NCBI RefSeq assembly: GCF_947500765.1 | Contig: NZ_CANMTH010000003.1 | Coordinates: 310,001-374,000 of the forward strand | Origin: an uncultured Formosa sp. | GTDB lineage: Bacteria > Bacteroidota > Bacteroidia > Flavobacteriales > Flavobacteriaceae | Length of the DNA stretch: 64,000 nt | Direction: 5' to 3' | Shown: positions 35,696-44,447 of the stretch, piece after piece | How the letters are laid out: each line of letters begins with the position of its first letter | Position numbering within the stretch: the first letter of the stretch is position 1 | Program-made: the position numbers and the translations under genes | The notes under the pieces: generated by a model | The model's input: only the letters and a program-made list of their open reading frames with translations | What the model was told of the DNA's origin: nothing | Database searches by the model: none

Positions 35696-35703
35696 TATAT
35701 TTG
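35696..35703 (+). promoter_or_regulatory. -7 element of the radical SAM gene
   Basis: TATATTTG matches TAnnTTTG, with a TTTG 15 bases upstream (35677-35680). It argues for the TTG start at 35724 rather than 35712, which would leave almost no leader. Confidence 0.55.
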
Positions 35704-35723
35704 TTAAAATTTTGAACATTATT

Positions 35724-37919
35724 TTGAAAGATATTTTATTAATAACCCCACCATTTACACAATTAAATACGCCGTATCCTGCTACAGCGTATATAAAAGG
35801 ATTTCTAAATACTAAAGATATTTCATCTTTTCAAATGGATTTAGGAATTGAAGTTATTATAGAGTTATTTTCAAAAAATGCGTTTACCATGTTGTTTGAT
35901 TTTGCTTATGAGAATGATACTATTCAGAGCGAAAACTGTAAACGAATTTATGCTTTAAAAGATAATTATTTAAATGTCTTAGAATCTGTAATTCACTTTT
36001 TACAAGGAAAAAATACAACATTAGCTCGACAAATATGCACAGATAACTTTTTGCCTCAGGCTTCTCGATTTGATAATTTAGAAGATTTAGATTGGGCTTT
36101 CGGAAATATGGGCATGCAGGATAAAGCTAAACATTTAGCAACTTTATTTTTAGAAGATTTATCCGATTTTATTATTGAATGTATAGACGATAATTTTGGA
36201 TTTAGTAGGTATGCAGAACGTTTAGGTATGAGTGCTAATTCGTTTGATGAATTATATACTAGTCTGCAACAAGATATTTCTTTTATAGACGATATTACAT
36301 TACAAATTCTTGAAGAAACGTTAGAAAATGTTCAACCTAAAATGGTATGTATGTCGATTCCTTTTCCTGGGAATTTGTATAGTGCATTTCGTTGTGCTCA
36401 ATTTATTAAGGAGAATTTTCCTGATATAAAAATTGCTGTTGGTGGCGGATTTGCAAACACAGAATTACGATCATTAACAGATGTTCGTGTATTCGAGTTT
36501 TTCGATTTTATTACGTTAGACGATGGTGAATTACCAGTAGAACTATTGCATGATTTGGTTTGTAACACTAAAGAAGTAGAGTCTTTTAAGTTTAAACGCA
36601 CTTTATTATTAGAAAATAATGCGGTAGTGTATAAGAATGATAGTCAGCTTTCAGATTATAAACAGAGTGATGTGGGAACGCCAGATTATTCAGATTTACT
36701 ATTAACAGACTATATTTCTGTTATAGAAATCGCTAATCCTATGCATAGTTTATGGAGCGATGGTCGTTGGAATAAACTCACCATGGCGCACGGTTGCTAT
36801 TGGGGAAAATGTACGTTTTGTGATATCTCTTTAGATTATATAAAAATATACGAACCTATTGCGGCTAAGACTTTAGTAGATCGTATGGAAGAACTTATAG
36901 AACAAACCGGAGATACTGGATTCCATTTTGTAGATGAAGCTGCACCACCATCGCTTATGAAAGCATTAGCGTTAGAAATACTAAAACGTAAACTTACTTT
37001 AACATGGTGGGCAAATATTAGGTTCGAGAAAAACTTTACAAAAGATTTATGTGTGCTTTTAAAAGCATCTGGATGTATAGCGGTTTCGGGTGGATTGGAA
37101 GTGGCGTCAGATCGATTATTAAAACTTATCGATAAAGGTGTTACGGTAGAACAAGTGGCACAAGTTACTCGTAATCTTACTGAAAGTAATATTATGGTGC
37201 ATTCATATTTAATGTACGGTTATCCAACACAAACAGAACAGGAAACCATAGATAGTTTAGAAATGGTAAGGCAATTGTTTGAAGTTGGTGTATTGCAGTC
37301 GGGGTTTTGGCATCAGTTTGCACTTACTGCTCATAGTCCGATTGGTTTAAATCCATCCGAATTTGGAGTCACTCCCCATTATAACGACATTACGTTTGCT
37401 AATAATGATATAGCTTTTTCAGACATTACAGGTATCGATCATTCAAAATTTAGTAACGGACTAAAAACATCATTATTCAATTATATGCATGGCATTGGTT
37501 TTGATTTACCGCTTCAGGATTGGTTCGATTTTGATGTTCCTGATACAACTATAGATACAGAATGTATTTACAATGCATTACAAACCGAACCCAATTTTAC
37601 TATAAAACCTACAGCTAAAATTGTTTGGTTAGGAAAAACACCCTTTGTTGAAGCGTTGTCTAAAATCAAAAAAGGAAATACATATAAGAGTTTAAGAATG
37701 ACGTTTTACAATAAAACAGATTCATTTCAGATAACAACACCTTTAGAAGAAGGAGAGTGGCTACTAAAAATATTAGAAGAAATTACACCAAATAGTGGTG
37801 CTCAAAAATCATTTAATTTTTTGAAAAAAGATTTTGAATCTCAATTTGAAAATTTTGAATTATTCTGGTTCTCTAAACCAATAAACACCTTAAAGGAACA
37901 CGGTTTATTGGTATTGTAA
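35724..37919 (+). CDS. B12-binding-type radical SAM protein, unknown reaction
   Basis: The 731-residue protein has an N-terminal Rossmann region of the cobalamin-binding type (LLITPPFTQLNTPYPATAY, then MVCMSIPFPGN and KIAVGGGFANTE). A radical SAM barrel follows, with the motif CYWGKCTFC (Cys358, Cys363, Cys366), i.e. CX4CX2C instead of CX3CX2C. The DxHxxG cobalamin motif is not evident. Later blocks FVDEAAPPS, VSGGLEVASDRLLKLIDKGV and YGYPTQTEQETIDSL fit this superfamily. It has a TTG start; KDILLITPP is the expected N-terminus. The substrate is unknown; a divergent methyltransferase is its neighbour. Confidence 0.85.
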   Translation: MKDILLITPPFTQLNTPYPATAYIKGFLNTKDISSFQMDLGIEVIIELFSKNAFTMLFDFAYENDTIQSENCKRIYALKDNYLNVLESVIHFLQGKNTTLARQICTDNFLPQASRFDNLEDLDWAFGNMGMQDKAKHLATLFLEDLSDFIIECIDDNFGFSRYAERLGMSANSFDELYTSLQQDISFIDDITLQILEETLENVQPKMVCMSIPFPGNLYSAFRCAQFIKENFPDIKIAVGGGFANTELRSLTDVRVFEFFDFITLDDGELPVELLHDLVCNTKEVESFKFKRTLLLENNAVVYKNDSQLSDYKQSDVGTPDYSDLLLTDYISVIEIANPMHSLWSDGRWNKLTMAHGCYWGKCTFCDISLDYIKIYEPIAAKTLVDRMEELIEQTGDTGFHFVDEAAPPSLMKALALEILKRKLTLTWWANIRFEKNFTKDLCVLLKASGCIAVSGGLEVASDRLLKLIDKGVTVEQVAQVTRNLTESNIMVHSYLMYGYPTQTEQETIDSLEMVRQLFEVGVLQSGFWHQFALTAHSPIGLNPSEFGVTPHYNDITFANNDIAFSDITGIDHSKFSNGLKTSLFNYMHGIGFDLPLQDWFDFDVPDTTIDTECIYNALQTEPNFTIKPTAKIVWLGKTPFVEALSKIKKGNTYKSLRMTFYNKTDSFQITTPLEEGEWLLKILEEITPNSGAQKSFNFLKKDFESQFENFELFWFSKPINTLKEHGLLVL

Positions 37920-37975
37920 CTTGTAATTATGATGAAATTTTAACCATTAAATAAATTTCACTAACAGTTATAATT

Positions 37976-37990
37976 TGCAATCCTATTGCA
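37976..37990. promoter_or_regulatory. TGCAAT-N3-ATTGCA dyad, candidate metal-regulator operator
   Basis: A perfect 6-bp inverted repeat lies 12 bases before the -7 element of the metal operon, i.e. over the -33 region. A related site (TGCA-N7-TGCAT) stands before the P-type ATPase gene at 44386-44400. The Fur-family protein encoded in the operon is the most likely ligand. Confidence 0.55.
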
Positions 37991-38002
37991 TACAATAATT
38001 TG

Positions 38003-38010
38003 TATATTTG
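38003..38010 (+). promoter_or_regulatory. -7 element of the metal-efflux operon
   Basis: TATATTTG fits TAnnTTTG and ends only five bases before the ATG at 38016, so the transcript would be leaderless or nearly so. Confidence 0.55.
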
Positions 38011-38015
38011 AATCT

Positions 38016-38336
38016 ATGAAATTCATTGCCATCATTTTGTCTATATATATTTTAGGACTCAACTTCACTCCTTGTGAAGATGTTGTTTCTGTAGACGGTG
38101 GCATAGAACAAAAAGTCTCAGAATTATCAGAACATAACGACACAAATCACAATCACGATACGTCAGATTTATGTTCACCATTTTGTCAATGTCATTGCTG
38201 CCAAATTAATGTAGTTCAATTTCACCCTTTAGAAATTAGCTTCACAGATCCAGATATATCAACCAAAGTATTTCTTCATTTTGATAGTCTAGGTCAAGAC
38301 TTTAATCAAACCTTATTACAACCACCTCGGGTATAA
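38016..38336 (+). CDS. small Cys/His-rich exported protein (DUF6660-like)
   Basis: The 106-residue protein has a signal peptide-like start (MKFIAIILSIYILGLNF) and a striking metal-ligand cluster: HNDTNHNHDTSDLCSPFCQC followed by HCC. Small proteins of this type precede CzcA-like pumps in flavobacteria. It may bind or deliver Zn, Cd, Co or Cu in the periplasm. It is the first gene of the metal operon, 89 bases before the RND pump gene. Confidence 0.75.
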   Translation: MKFIAIILSIYILGLNFTPCEDVVSVDGGIEQKVSELSEHNDTNHNHDTSDLCSPFCQCHCCQINVVQFHPLEISFTDPDISTKVFLHFDSLGQDFNQTLLQPPRV

Positions 38337-38425
38337 TGTATCCTGTTACACAGGTTTTTAATACATAATTCTTAAATAAAATTTAAGAATACATCTATTT
38401 ATAATCACATTATAACTCATTTTCT

Positions 38426-41400
38426 ATGATTAATAAAATCATTGATTTTTCAATCCATAATAAATTTATTATTGGTCTGCTAACGCTTACCATAATCGGA
38501 GCAGGGATTTGGAGCTTAACAAAAGTACCCATTGATGCCGTTCCAGATATTACCAATAATCAAGTTCAAGTTATTACACAAGCACCAAATTTGGGTACTG
38601 AAGATATTGAACAAATTATTACCTATCCGGTAGAAGTTGCTATGAGTAACTTACCTGGTGTTCATGAAATTCGTTCCATTTCTCGTTTTGGTTTATCCGT
38701 GGTTACTGTTGTTTTTAAAGACGATATGGGTACCTATTTACCACGACAATTAGTGGCCGAAAAATTAAATGATGTTAAAGAGCAAATTCCAGACGGATTT
38801 GGAACACCTGCTATGGGGCCCATTTCTTCTGGTTTAGGAGAAATCTACCAATATACCCTAAAAGTTCTACCAGATTACAAAAATAATTATTCAATTACAG
38901 ACTTGCGAACTATGCAAGATTGGATTGTACAACGTCAAATGGCCATGGTCGAAGGTGTTGTTGAAGTTAATGCCATTGGTGGAAAAATTAAACAATATGA
39001 AGTCGCTGTAGATCCAAATGAATTGCGCGCTATAGGTATAACCATTTCTGATGTTTTTGATGCCCTTGAAGCTAATAATCAAAATACAGGTGGTGCTTAT
39101 ATCGAAAAAAATCATCAAGCCAATTTTATTAGAGGTGAAGGATTAGCACGGAGTTTAGATGATCTTAGAAAGATTGTTGTAAAAAACACCAATAACATCC
39201 CGATTACCATTGGCGATATCGCGACTGTTCAATACGGTTCGGCTATACGTTATGGTGCGCTAACCCAAGATGGTGAAGGCGAAGTTGTTGGAGGTTTAGT
39301 TATGATGCTTAAAGGCGCAAACTCTAACGATGTTATAAAAAATGTAAAACTAAGAATGACTGAAATCGAAAAGTCATTACCCGAAGGTGTTATTATAGAA
39401 CCCTTGTTAGATCGGAGTAAGCTAATAGCAGAAACGACTTCTACTGTTTCTAGAAATCTTGTTGAAGGAGCCTTAATTGTCATTTTTGTTTTAATTTTTT
39501 TACTAGGAAATTGGAGAGGTGGTTTAATCGTTGCTTCAACAATTCCATTATCCTTATTGTTTGCCTTTATTCTTATGAATGCATTTGGTGTTTGGGCGAA
39601 TCTTATGAGTTTAGGAGCTATAGATTTCGGAATTATTGTAGACGGAGCTGTCATTATTGTAGAAAGCACCGTTTTTCTTATTGCATCACAAGTTCTAAAG
39701 AATAAGGCTTTATCACAAAAAGAACGTGATAGTGTTGCTGCAAATGCTTCTAAAAAAATGATGAATGCCGCCTTTTTTGGGCAGCTAATTATTCTTATTG
39801 TCTTTTTACCCATTTTAGCTTTAGAAGGTATTGAAGGCAAAATGTTTAAACCTATGGCGTTAACATTTATTTTCGCAATGATTGGTGCTATGCTATTGTG
39901 TTTAACTTATGTACCAATGATGTCAGCCTTAATTCTAAGAACACCAAAATCAGAGAAGATATCTTATGGAGATAAATTTGTGCATTGGGTAGAACGCAAA
40001 TACCAACCCATATTAGAACAAGCCTTAAAAAAAGGACAACTTATTGTTGGTATTGCAATTATTTTATTCGGAATGGCAATCTTTATGTTTACAAAAATGG
40101 GGGGCGAATTTATACCACAACTCGATGAAGGTGATATTGCCTTTCATGCCATTTTAAAACCGGGAAGTTCACTTACCGAAACTATTGAAACAACAACCAA
40201 AATTGAGCAAATTGTAAAAGCTAAATTTCCTGAAGTTGCAAAAGTAGTAAGCCGTATTGGTGTTGCCGAAATACCAACCGATCCTATGCCAATGGATATT
40301 GCGGATGTGATAGTAATTATGAAACCTAAAAGTGAATGGACTAGAGTAATTTCTAAAGATGAACTTATTAATAAAATGAAGGAGGCTGTAGAAATAATTC
40401 CTGGGGTAAATTACGAGTTTACGCAACCTATAGAAATGCGTTTTAATGAACTACTTGAAGGGGTTCGTGAAGATATTGCAATCAAAATTTATGGTGAAGA
40501 TATTGAGATCTTATCGCAAAAAGCAGAAGAAGTTTCTAAAATTATAGCTGGTACAGAGGGTATTGGAGATATGAAAGCGGAAGCGACTACAGGTTTACCA
40601 CAAATGACAATTACCTATAATAGAAATAAATTAGCTCAATACGGATTACAAATAAATACACTAAATCAGACCATACAATCGGGGTTTGCAGGAGGAACTG
40701 CAGGGGTTATTTTTGAAGGTGAAAAGCGTTTTGATTTAGTGGTTAGACTCAATGCTCAAAACCGCAAGGACATTTCAGATATTGAAAACTTATTTATCAA
40801 TTTACCTTCTGGTTCACAAATTCCATTGCGCGAAGTTGCAGATGTAAGCTATAAAGCGGGACCGATGCAAATTAGTAGAGATAATACCAATAGACGAACC
40901 TATGTTGGTATAAATGTTAGGGGACGCGATGTAAAATCTTTAGTCGAAGAAATTAAAATAAAATTAGATACAAATCTAGACTTACCAGCCGGTTATTTTA
41001 TTAGATATGGCGGTGCGTTTGAGAATTTAGAACGGGCTAGTAATCGGTTACAAACCGTCGTGCCAATAGCGTTATTACTCATTTTTATATTGATTTATTT
41101 TGCATTAAAATCGTTACCCCAAACCTTAATGATTTATATCGCTATTCCAATGGCAACCATTGGTGGTGTTGTAGCATTGTGGCTTCGAGATATGCCTTTT
41201 AGTATTTCGGCTGGTGTTGGATTTATTGTCTTGTTTGGTGTTGCTGTTTTAAATGGATTGGTAATGATTAGTGGTTTAAATGAGTTAAAAGACGAAGGTG
41301 TTACCAACTTAAAGGATAGAATTATTGAAGGAACAAAGCGCCGTATTAGACCCATTATGCTAACCGCTTTTACTGATGTTTTAGGGTTTTTACCTATGGC

Positions 41401-42760
41401 CATTTCATCATCGGCCGGAGCAGAAGTACAACGTCCTTTAGCGACCGTTGTTATTGGTGGTTTACTAACCTCTACGCTATTAACATTATTCATTTTACCC
41501 ATTTTATATCATTGGGTAGAAAACAAATCCTTCAACTTTAAAATAAATAAAAACATAATCACTGCAACTGCTGTTTTTGGTTTTATATTCTTAATACCAA
41601 TAGCTGCTAATGCTCAAGAATCTAAAAAAACGTTACAAGTGATTTCTATGGCAGACGCTGTAAAACGTTCAAAAGAAAACGTTCCTATTTTAAAACAAAA
41701 GCAATTAGAAATCTCGAAGCAAGAACTGTTAAAAAGTACAGCATTCGACTTTGGAACGACCAGTATATATACAGGCGGTGAAGAATTAGATAATGGTTCT
41801 GGTGTGTATACCACTATAGGTTTAAGTCAATCGAATATTGATGTGTTTGGAATTTCACCAAAGCTAAAATTGCAAAATCAACGTATTCAACTTGCAGAAA
41901 AGGTATTTCAACTGTCTGAAAAGGAGTTAGAATTAGAAGTTAAAAAAGCATGGTCTAAAGCCTTTCAAACCAAGCGAAATTATAATTTGTATTTAGAGTT
42001 AGATTCAATTTACACCAATTTTGAAATGGCTGTAGAATTAAATTACGAAGTAGAAGCTATTTCAAAATTAGAATATTCGGCTGCTAAAAATCAAGCGTTA
42101 CAAATTCAAAATAAATTAATGCAAGCACAGCGCGATTATCTTATAGCATTACAACAATTGAATTTATGGTTTATTTCGGATGAATTATATACCGTTCCTG
42201 ATGAACTTGATACGATGAATAATATAGATATGAATACGTTTAGTATAGAAGCGCATCCTTTGTATAGCCTTTTACAATTACAAGTAGCAGAAGCTGAAGC
42301 GAATTATAAAGTGGCAAAAGCGGAAAATTTACCCAAGTTTAATCTTCAAGGCGGATTGCAAAACGTTGATGGCACTTCTGGATTTTATACGTATCAAGCT
42401 GGAATTTCTATTCCGTTTTTATCAGGCACAACAAAAGCACAAATTAAAACGGCTAGAATAGATAAGCAAATTGCTGAAGCTAATGTTCAATTTAAACAAA
42501 GAGAAGTGCAATATAAGTTGTTACAAGCCAAGGAAAACTATGAAAAATGGAAGGCCTCTTGGTTGTTTTATAAAGATGAAGTACTACCACTAACTAAAGA
42601 TCAAAAAACAGGAGCCTTATTTGCATACAAGGAAGGTGAAATAGATTATTCTACGTTCACACAGCTTATCAAAGAAGCAATTCAGTCAGAATTAGATGCA
42701 CAATACGCATTAATTAATTATTTAGATAGCACTTTCGAATTACAATTTTTTAAAAATTAA
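38426..42760 (+). CDS. CzcA/CusA-family heavy-metal RND pump fused to TolC-like outer-membrane protein
   Basis: The 1444-residue protein joins an RND metal pump (residues 1 to about 1031; IPIDAVPDITNNQVQV-type start, two sets of membrane helices, PTDPMPMDIAD periplasmic segment) to a TolC/CzcC-like domain (about 1070-1444; coiled-coil rich, ALQQLNLWF and FYTYQAGISIPFLSG). Between them is a hydrophobic stretch ending PIAANAQESKK, which looks like an internal signal sequence with a peptidase site after Ala1063. The pump may thus be cut to release the outer-membrane part. It works with the adaptor gene that begins four bases after its stop. Confidence 0.95.
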   Translation: MINKIIDFSIHNKFIIGLLTLTIIGAGIWSLTKVPIDAVPDITNNQVQVITQAPNLGTEDIEQIITYPVEVAMSNLPGVHEIRSISRFGLSVVTVVFKDDMGTYLPRQLVAEKLNDVKEQIPDGFGTPAMGPISSGLGEIYQYTLKVLPDYKNNYSITDLRTMQDWIVQRQMAMVEGVVEVNAIGGKIKQYEVAVDPNELRAIGITISDVFDALEANNQNTGGAYIEKNHQANFIRGEGLARSLDDLRKIVVKNTNNIPITIGDIATVQYGSAIRYGALTQDGEGEVVGGLVMMLKGANSNDVIKNVKLRMTEIEKSLPEGVIIEPLLDRSKLIAETTSTVSRNLVEGALIVIFVLIFLLGNWRGGLIVASTIPLSLLFAFILMNAFGVWANLMSLGAIDFGIIVDGAVIIVESTVFLIASQVLKNKALSQKERDSVAANASKKMMNAAFFGQLIILIVFLPILALEGIEGKMFKPMALTFIFAMIGAMLLCLTYVPMMSALILRTPKSEKISYGDKFVHWVERKYQPILEQALKKGQLIVGIAIILFGMAIFMFTKMGGEFIPQLDEGDIAFHAILKPGSSLTETIETTTKIEQIVKAKFPEVAKVVSRIGVAEIPTDPMPMDIADVIVIMKPKSEWTRVISKDELINKMKEAVEIIPGVNYEFTQPIEMRFNELLEGVREDIAIKIYGEDIEILSQKAEEVSKIIAGTEGIGDMKAEATTGLPQMTITYNRNKLAQYGLQINTLNQTIQSGFAGGTAGVIFEGEKRFDLVVRLNAQNRKDISDIENLFINLPSGSQIPLREVADVSYKAGPMQISRDNTNRRTYVGINVRGRDVKSLVEEIKIKLDTNLDLPAGYFIRYGGAFENLERASNRLQTVVPIALLLIFILIYFALKSLPQTLMIYIAIPMATIGGVVALWLRDMPFSISAGVGFIVLFGVAVLNGLVMISGLNELKDEGVTNLKDRIIEGTKRRIRPIMLTAFTDVLGFLPMAISSSAGAEVQRPLATVVIGGLLTSTLLTLFILPILYHWVENKSFNFKINKNIITATAVFGFIFLIPIAANAQESKKTLQVISMADAVKRSKENVPILKQKQLEISKQELLKSTAFDFGTTSIYTGGEELDNGSGVYTTIGLSQSNIDVFGISPKLKLQNQRIQLAEKVFQLSEKELELEVKKAWSKAFQTKRNYNLYLELDSIYTNFEMAVELNYEVEAISKLEYSAAKNQALQIQNKLMQAQRDYLIALQQLNLWFISDELYTVPDELDTMNNIDMNTFSIEAHPLYSLLQLQVAEAEANYKVAKAENLPKFNLQGGLQNVDGTSGFYTYQAGISIPFLSGTTKAQIKTARIDKQIAEANVQFKQREVQYKLLQAKENYEKWKASWLFYKDEVLPLTKDQKTGALFAYKEGEIDYSTFTQLIKEAIQSELDAQYALINYLDSTFELQFFKN

Positions 42761-42764
42761 AACC

Positions 42765-43955
42765 ATGAAAAAAACAATATATAGCATTTTAATGACAGCG
42801 ATTCTCTCTTTTTTATTAACTTCATGTGGTGATAAAACAGGTAATACAGATTCTTATAATGATGATGCTAAAACCGAAACAAAGCAGGAGGAGCATCGTG
42901 AAGAAGCTATGCTTTCTGCAAAACAATTTGAAGCGTTAAAAATGAAAGTTGATACCATTGCATTACGACAAATGAATGGGTATGTTGAAGCGAACGGGAC
43001 TTTAGAGGTGCCCCCGCAAAATGAAGCTTCAATTACATCGGTTATTGGTGCCAATGTCGTTTCTATTGAAGTTATTGAAGGAGATAAAGTGAATAAAGGA
43101 CAAGTTGTTGCATATCTATCGCATCCTAATATTATTAAAATGCAAACCGATTATTTAAACGCTTACAGTAATAGTAACTTTTTAAAGAAAGGTTATGAAC
43201 GTCAGCAAAAATTATACGATGCAGGCGTTGGTTCTGGTGCAAATTTTCAAAAAGCAGAAGTAGAATACTCTGCATCAAAAGCAATGGTTAATGGTATGGC
43301 TGCACAATTAAGATTGTTAAATATAAATACAGCATCTGTTGGTAATGGTACTATTTCGCAACGTATAGCTTTAAAAAGTCCAATTGAAGGTTTTGTACAA
43401 AAGGTATCTGTAAAAACTGGGCAATATGTAGATCCACAAACCGAATTATTTGAAATTGTAGATACACATCATGTTCATGCAGATTTAATGGTTTTTGAAA
43501 AAGATGTATATAGAGTAAAAAAAGGACAGAAAGTGACTTTTGATGTACAATCTGTGCCAGATCAAGAATTAACTGCAGAAATCTATTCGGTTAGTAAAAC
43601 ATTTGAAGAGAATCCGAAAGCGGTTCATGTACATGCCGAGATTGAAAATAAAAATGGTAATTTAATTCCTGGAATGTATATTAAAGGACGCATTCAAATT
43701 GAAAAAATAAAAACTAAAGCATTACCAGAAAGTGCGATTATAAAAGAAGGAACTCGTTTTTATGTGTTTACTGTAGAAAAAGAAAATAACGATTGGAGTT
43801 TTAAACCTATAGAAGTTATTCTTGGTCAAAAAGATGAAGGATGGATTACGGTTAAATTTCCTAAAGAGATAAATCCAAATACAAAATTCGCTTACAACAA
43901 TGCGTATTACCTTTTCGCAGAAATGAAAAAAGGAGATGCAGAACATAGTCATTAA
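42765..43955 (+). CDS. RND efflux periplasmic adaptor (CzcB/HlyD family) lipoprotein
   Basis: The 396-residue protein has a lipoprotein signal (LSFLLTSCGDKTG), a charged linker, and the adaptor domains: a barrel-sandwich half-motif (NGYVEANGTLEVPPQNEASIT, then SPIEGFVQKVSVKTGQYVDP), a helical hairpin between them and a beta-barrel (KVTFDVQSVPDQ). It links the inner-membrane pump to the outer-membrane channel. Both flanking genes lie within four bases, so they are tightly coupled. Confidence 0.93.
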   Translation: MKKTIYSILMTAILSFLLTSCGDKTGNTDSYNDDAKTETKQEEHREEAMLSAKQFEALKMKVDTIALRQMNGYVEANGTLEVPPQNEASITSVIGANVVSIEVIEGDKVNKGQVVAYLSHPNIIKMQTDYLNAYSNSNFLKKGYERQQKLYDAGVGSGANFQKAEVEYSASKAMVNGMAAQLRLLNINTASVGNGTISQRIALKSPIEGFVQKVSVKTGQYVDPQTELFEIVDTHHVHADLMVFEKDVYRVKKGQKVTFDVQSVPDQELTAEIYSVSKTFEENPKAVHVHAEIENKNGNLIPGMYIKGRIQIEKIKTKALPESAIIKEGTRFYVFTVEKENNDWSFKPIEVILGQKDEGWITVKFPKEINPNTKFAYNNAYYLFAEMKKGDAEHSH

Positions 43956-43958
43956 AAG

Positions 43959-44375
43959 ATGAATAAAACAGAACAATTTTTACAATTAAAGGGTATTCGT
44001 GTCACTGCGATGCGAATACTTATTTATAATTTTTTATCAGAAAAGAAAGTTACTGTAACATTAAGCGATATTGAAAATGCATTTGATAAAGCCGATAGAA
44101 CGACGCTTTATCGTACAATAAAAACATTTGAAGATAAAGAAATTGTTCATCAGATTGATGATGGAACAGGAGTTACTAAATACGCGCTTTGTGAGCCTAA
44201 TTGCCATTGCGATTTAAATACCGACTTACATTTACATTTTCATTGCACACAATGTGGTGCAACAGTTTGTTTAACAGATCATAAAATTCCCAAAATTAAA
44301 GTCCCAAACGGCTACATAGCAGAGCATGTTAACTTAGTCGTTAAAGGTATTTGCGATAAGTGTAGTGTAAAATAA
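43959..44375 (+). CDS. Fur-family metal-responsive regulator
   Basis: The 138-residue protein has the Fur winged helix (RVTAMRILIYNFLSEK, RTTLYRTIKTFEDKEIV) and a dimerisation domain with the structural zinc site CTQC and CDKC. A His/Cys-rich sensor stretch (CEPNCHCDLNTDLHLHFHC) is unusually dense. Its place in an efflux operon with a Zn/Cd-type ATPase suggests zinc or cadmium sensing, the reverse of the usual Zur context of uptake genes. It follows the adaptor stop by three bases. Confidence 0.9.
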   Translation: MNKTEQFLQLKGIRVTAMRILIYNFLSEKKVTVTLSDIENAFDKADRTTLYRTIKTFEDKEIVHQIDDGTGVTKYALCEPNCHCDLNTDLHLHFHCTQCGATVCLTDHKIPKIKVPNGYIAEHVNLVVKGICDKCSVK

Positions 44376-44385
44376 TGCACTTCCA

Positions 44386-44400
44386 TTGCATTGATTAATT
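44386..44400. promoter_or_regulatory. TGCA-N7-TGCA site, second copy of candidate operator
   Basis: TGCACTTCCATTGCA aligns with the site at 37976-37990 (TGCAATCCTATTGCA), agreeing at 11 of 15 positions, and both are followed by T. A CATCTTTG sequence at 44404-44411 resembles a -7 element of the ATPase gene. Confidence 0.5.
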
Positions 44401-44447
44401 AGTCATCTTTGAAGTGTTATTAAGTTTAAATAAAAATAGATTTAAAG

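Noticed and set aside
39250..39840. 196-codon minus-strand frame inside the RND pump gene
   Set aside because: It mirrors a membrane-helix region of a clearly identified pump and shows no motif or start signal.
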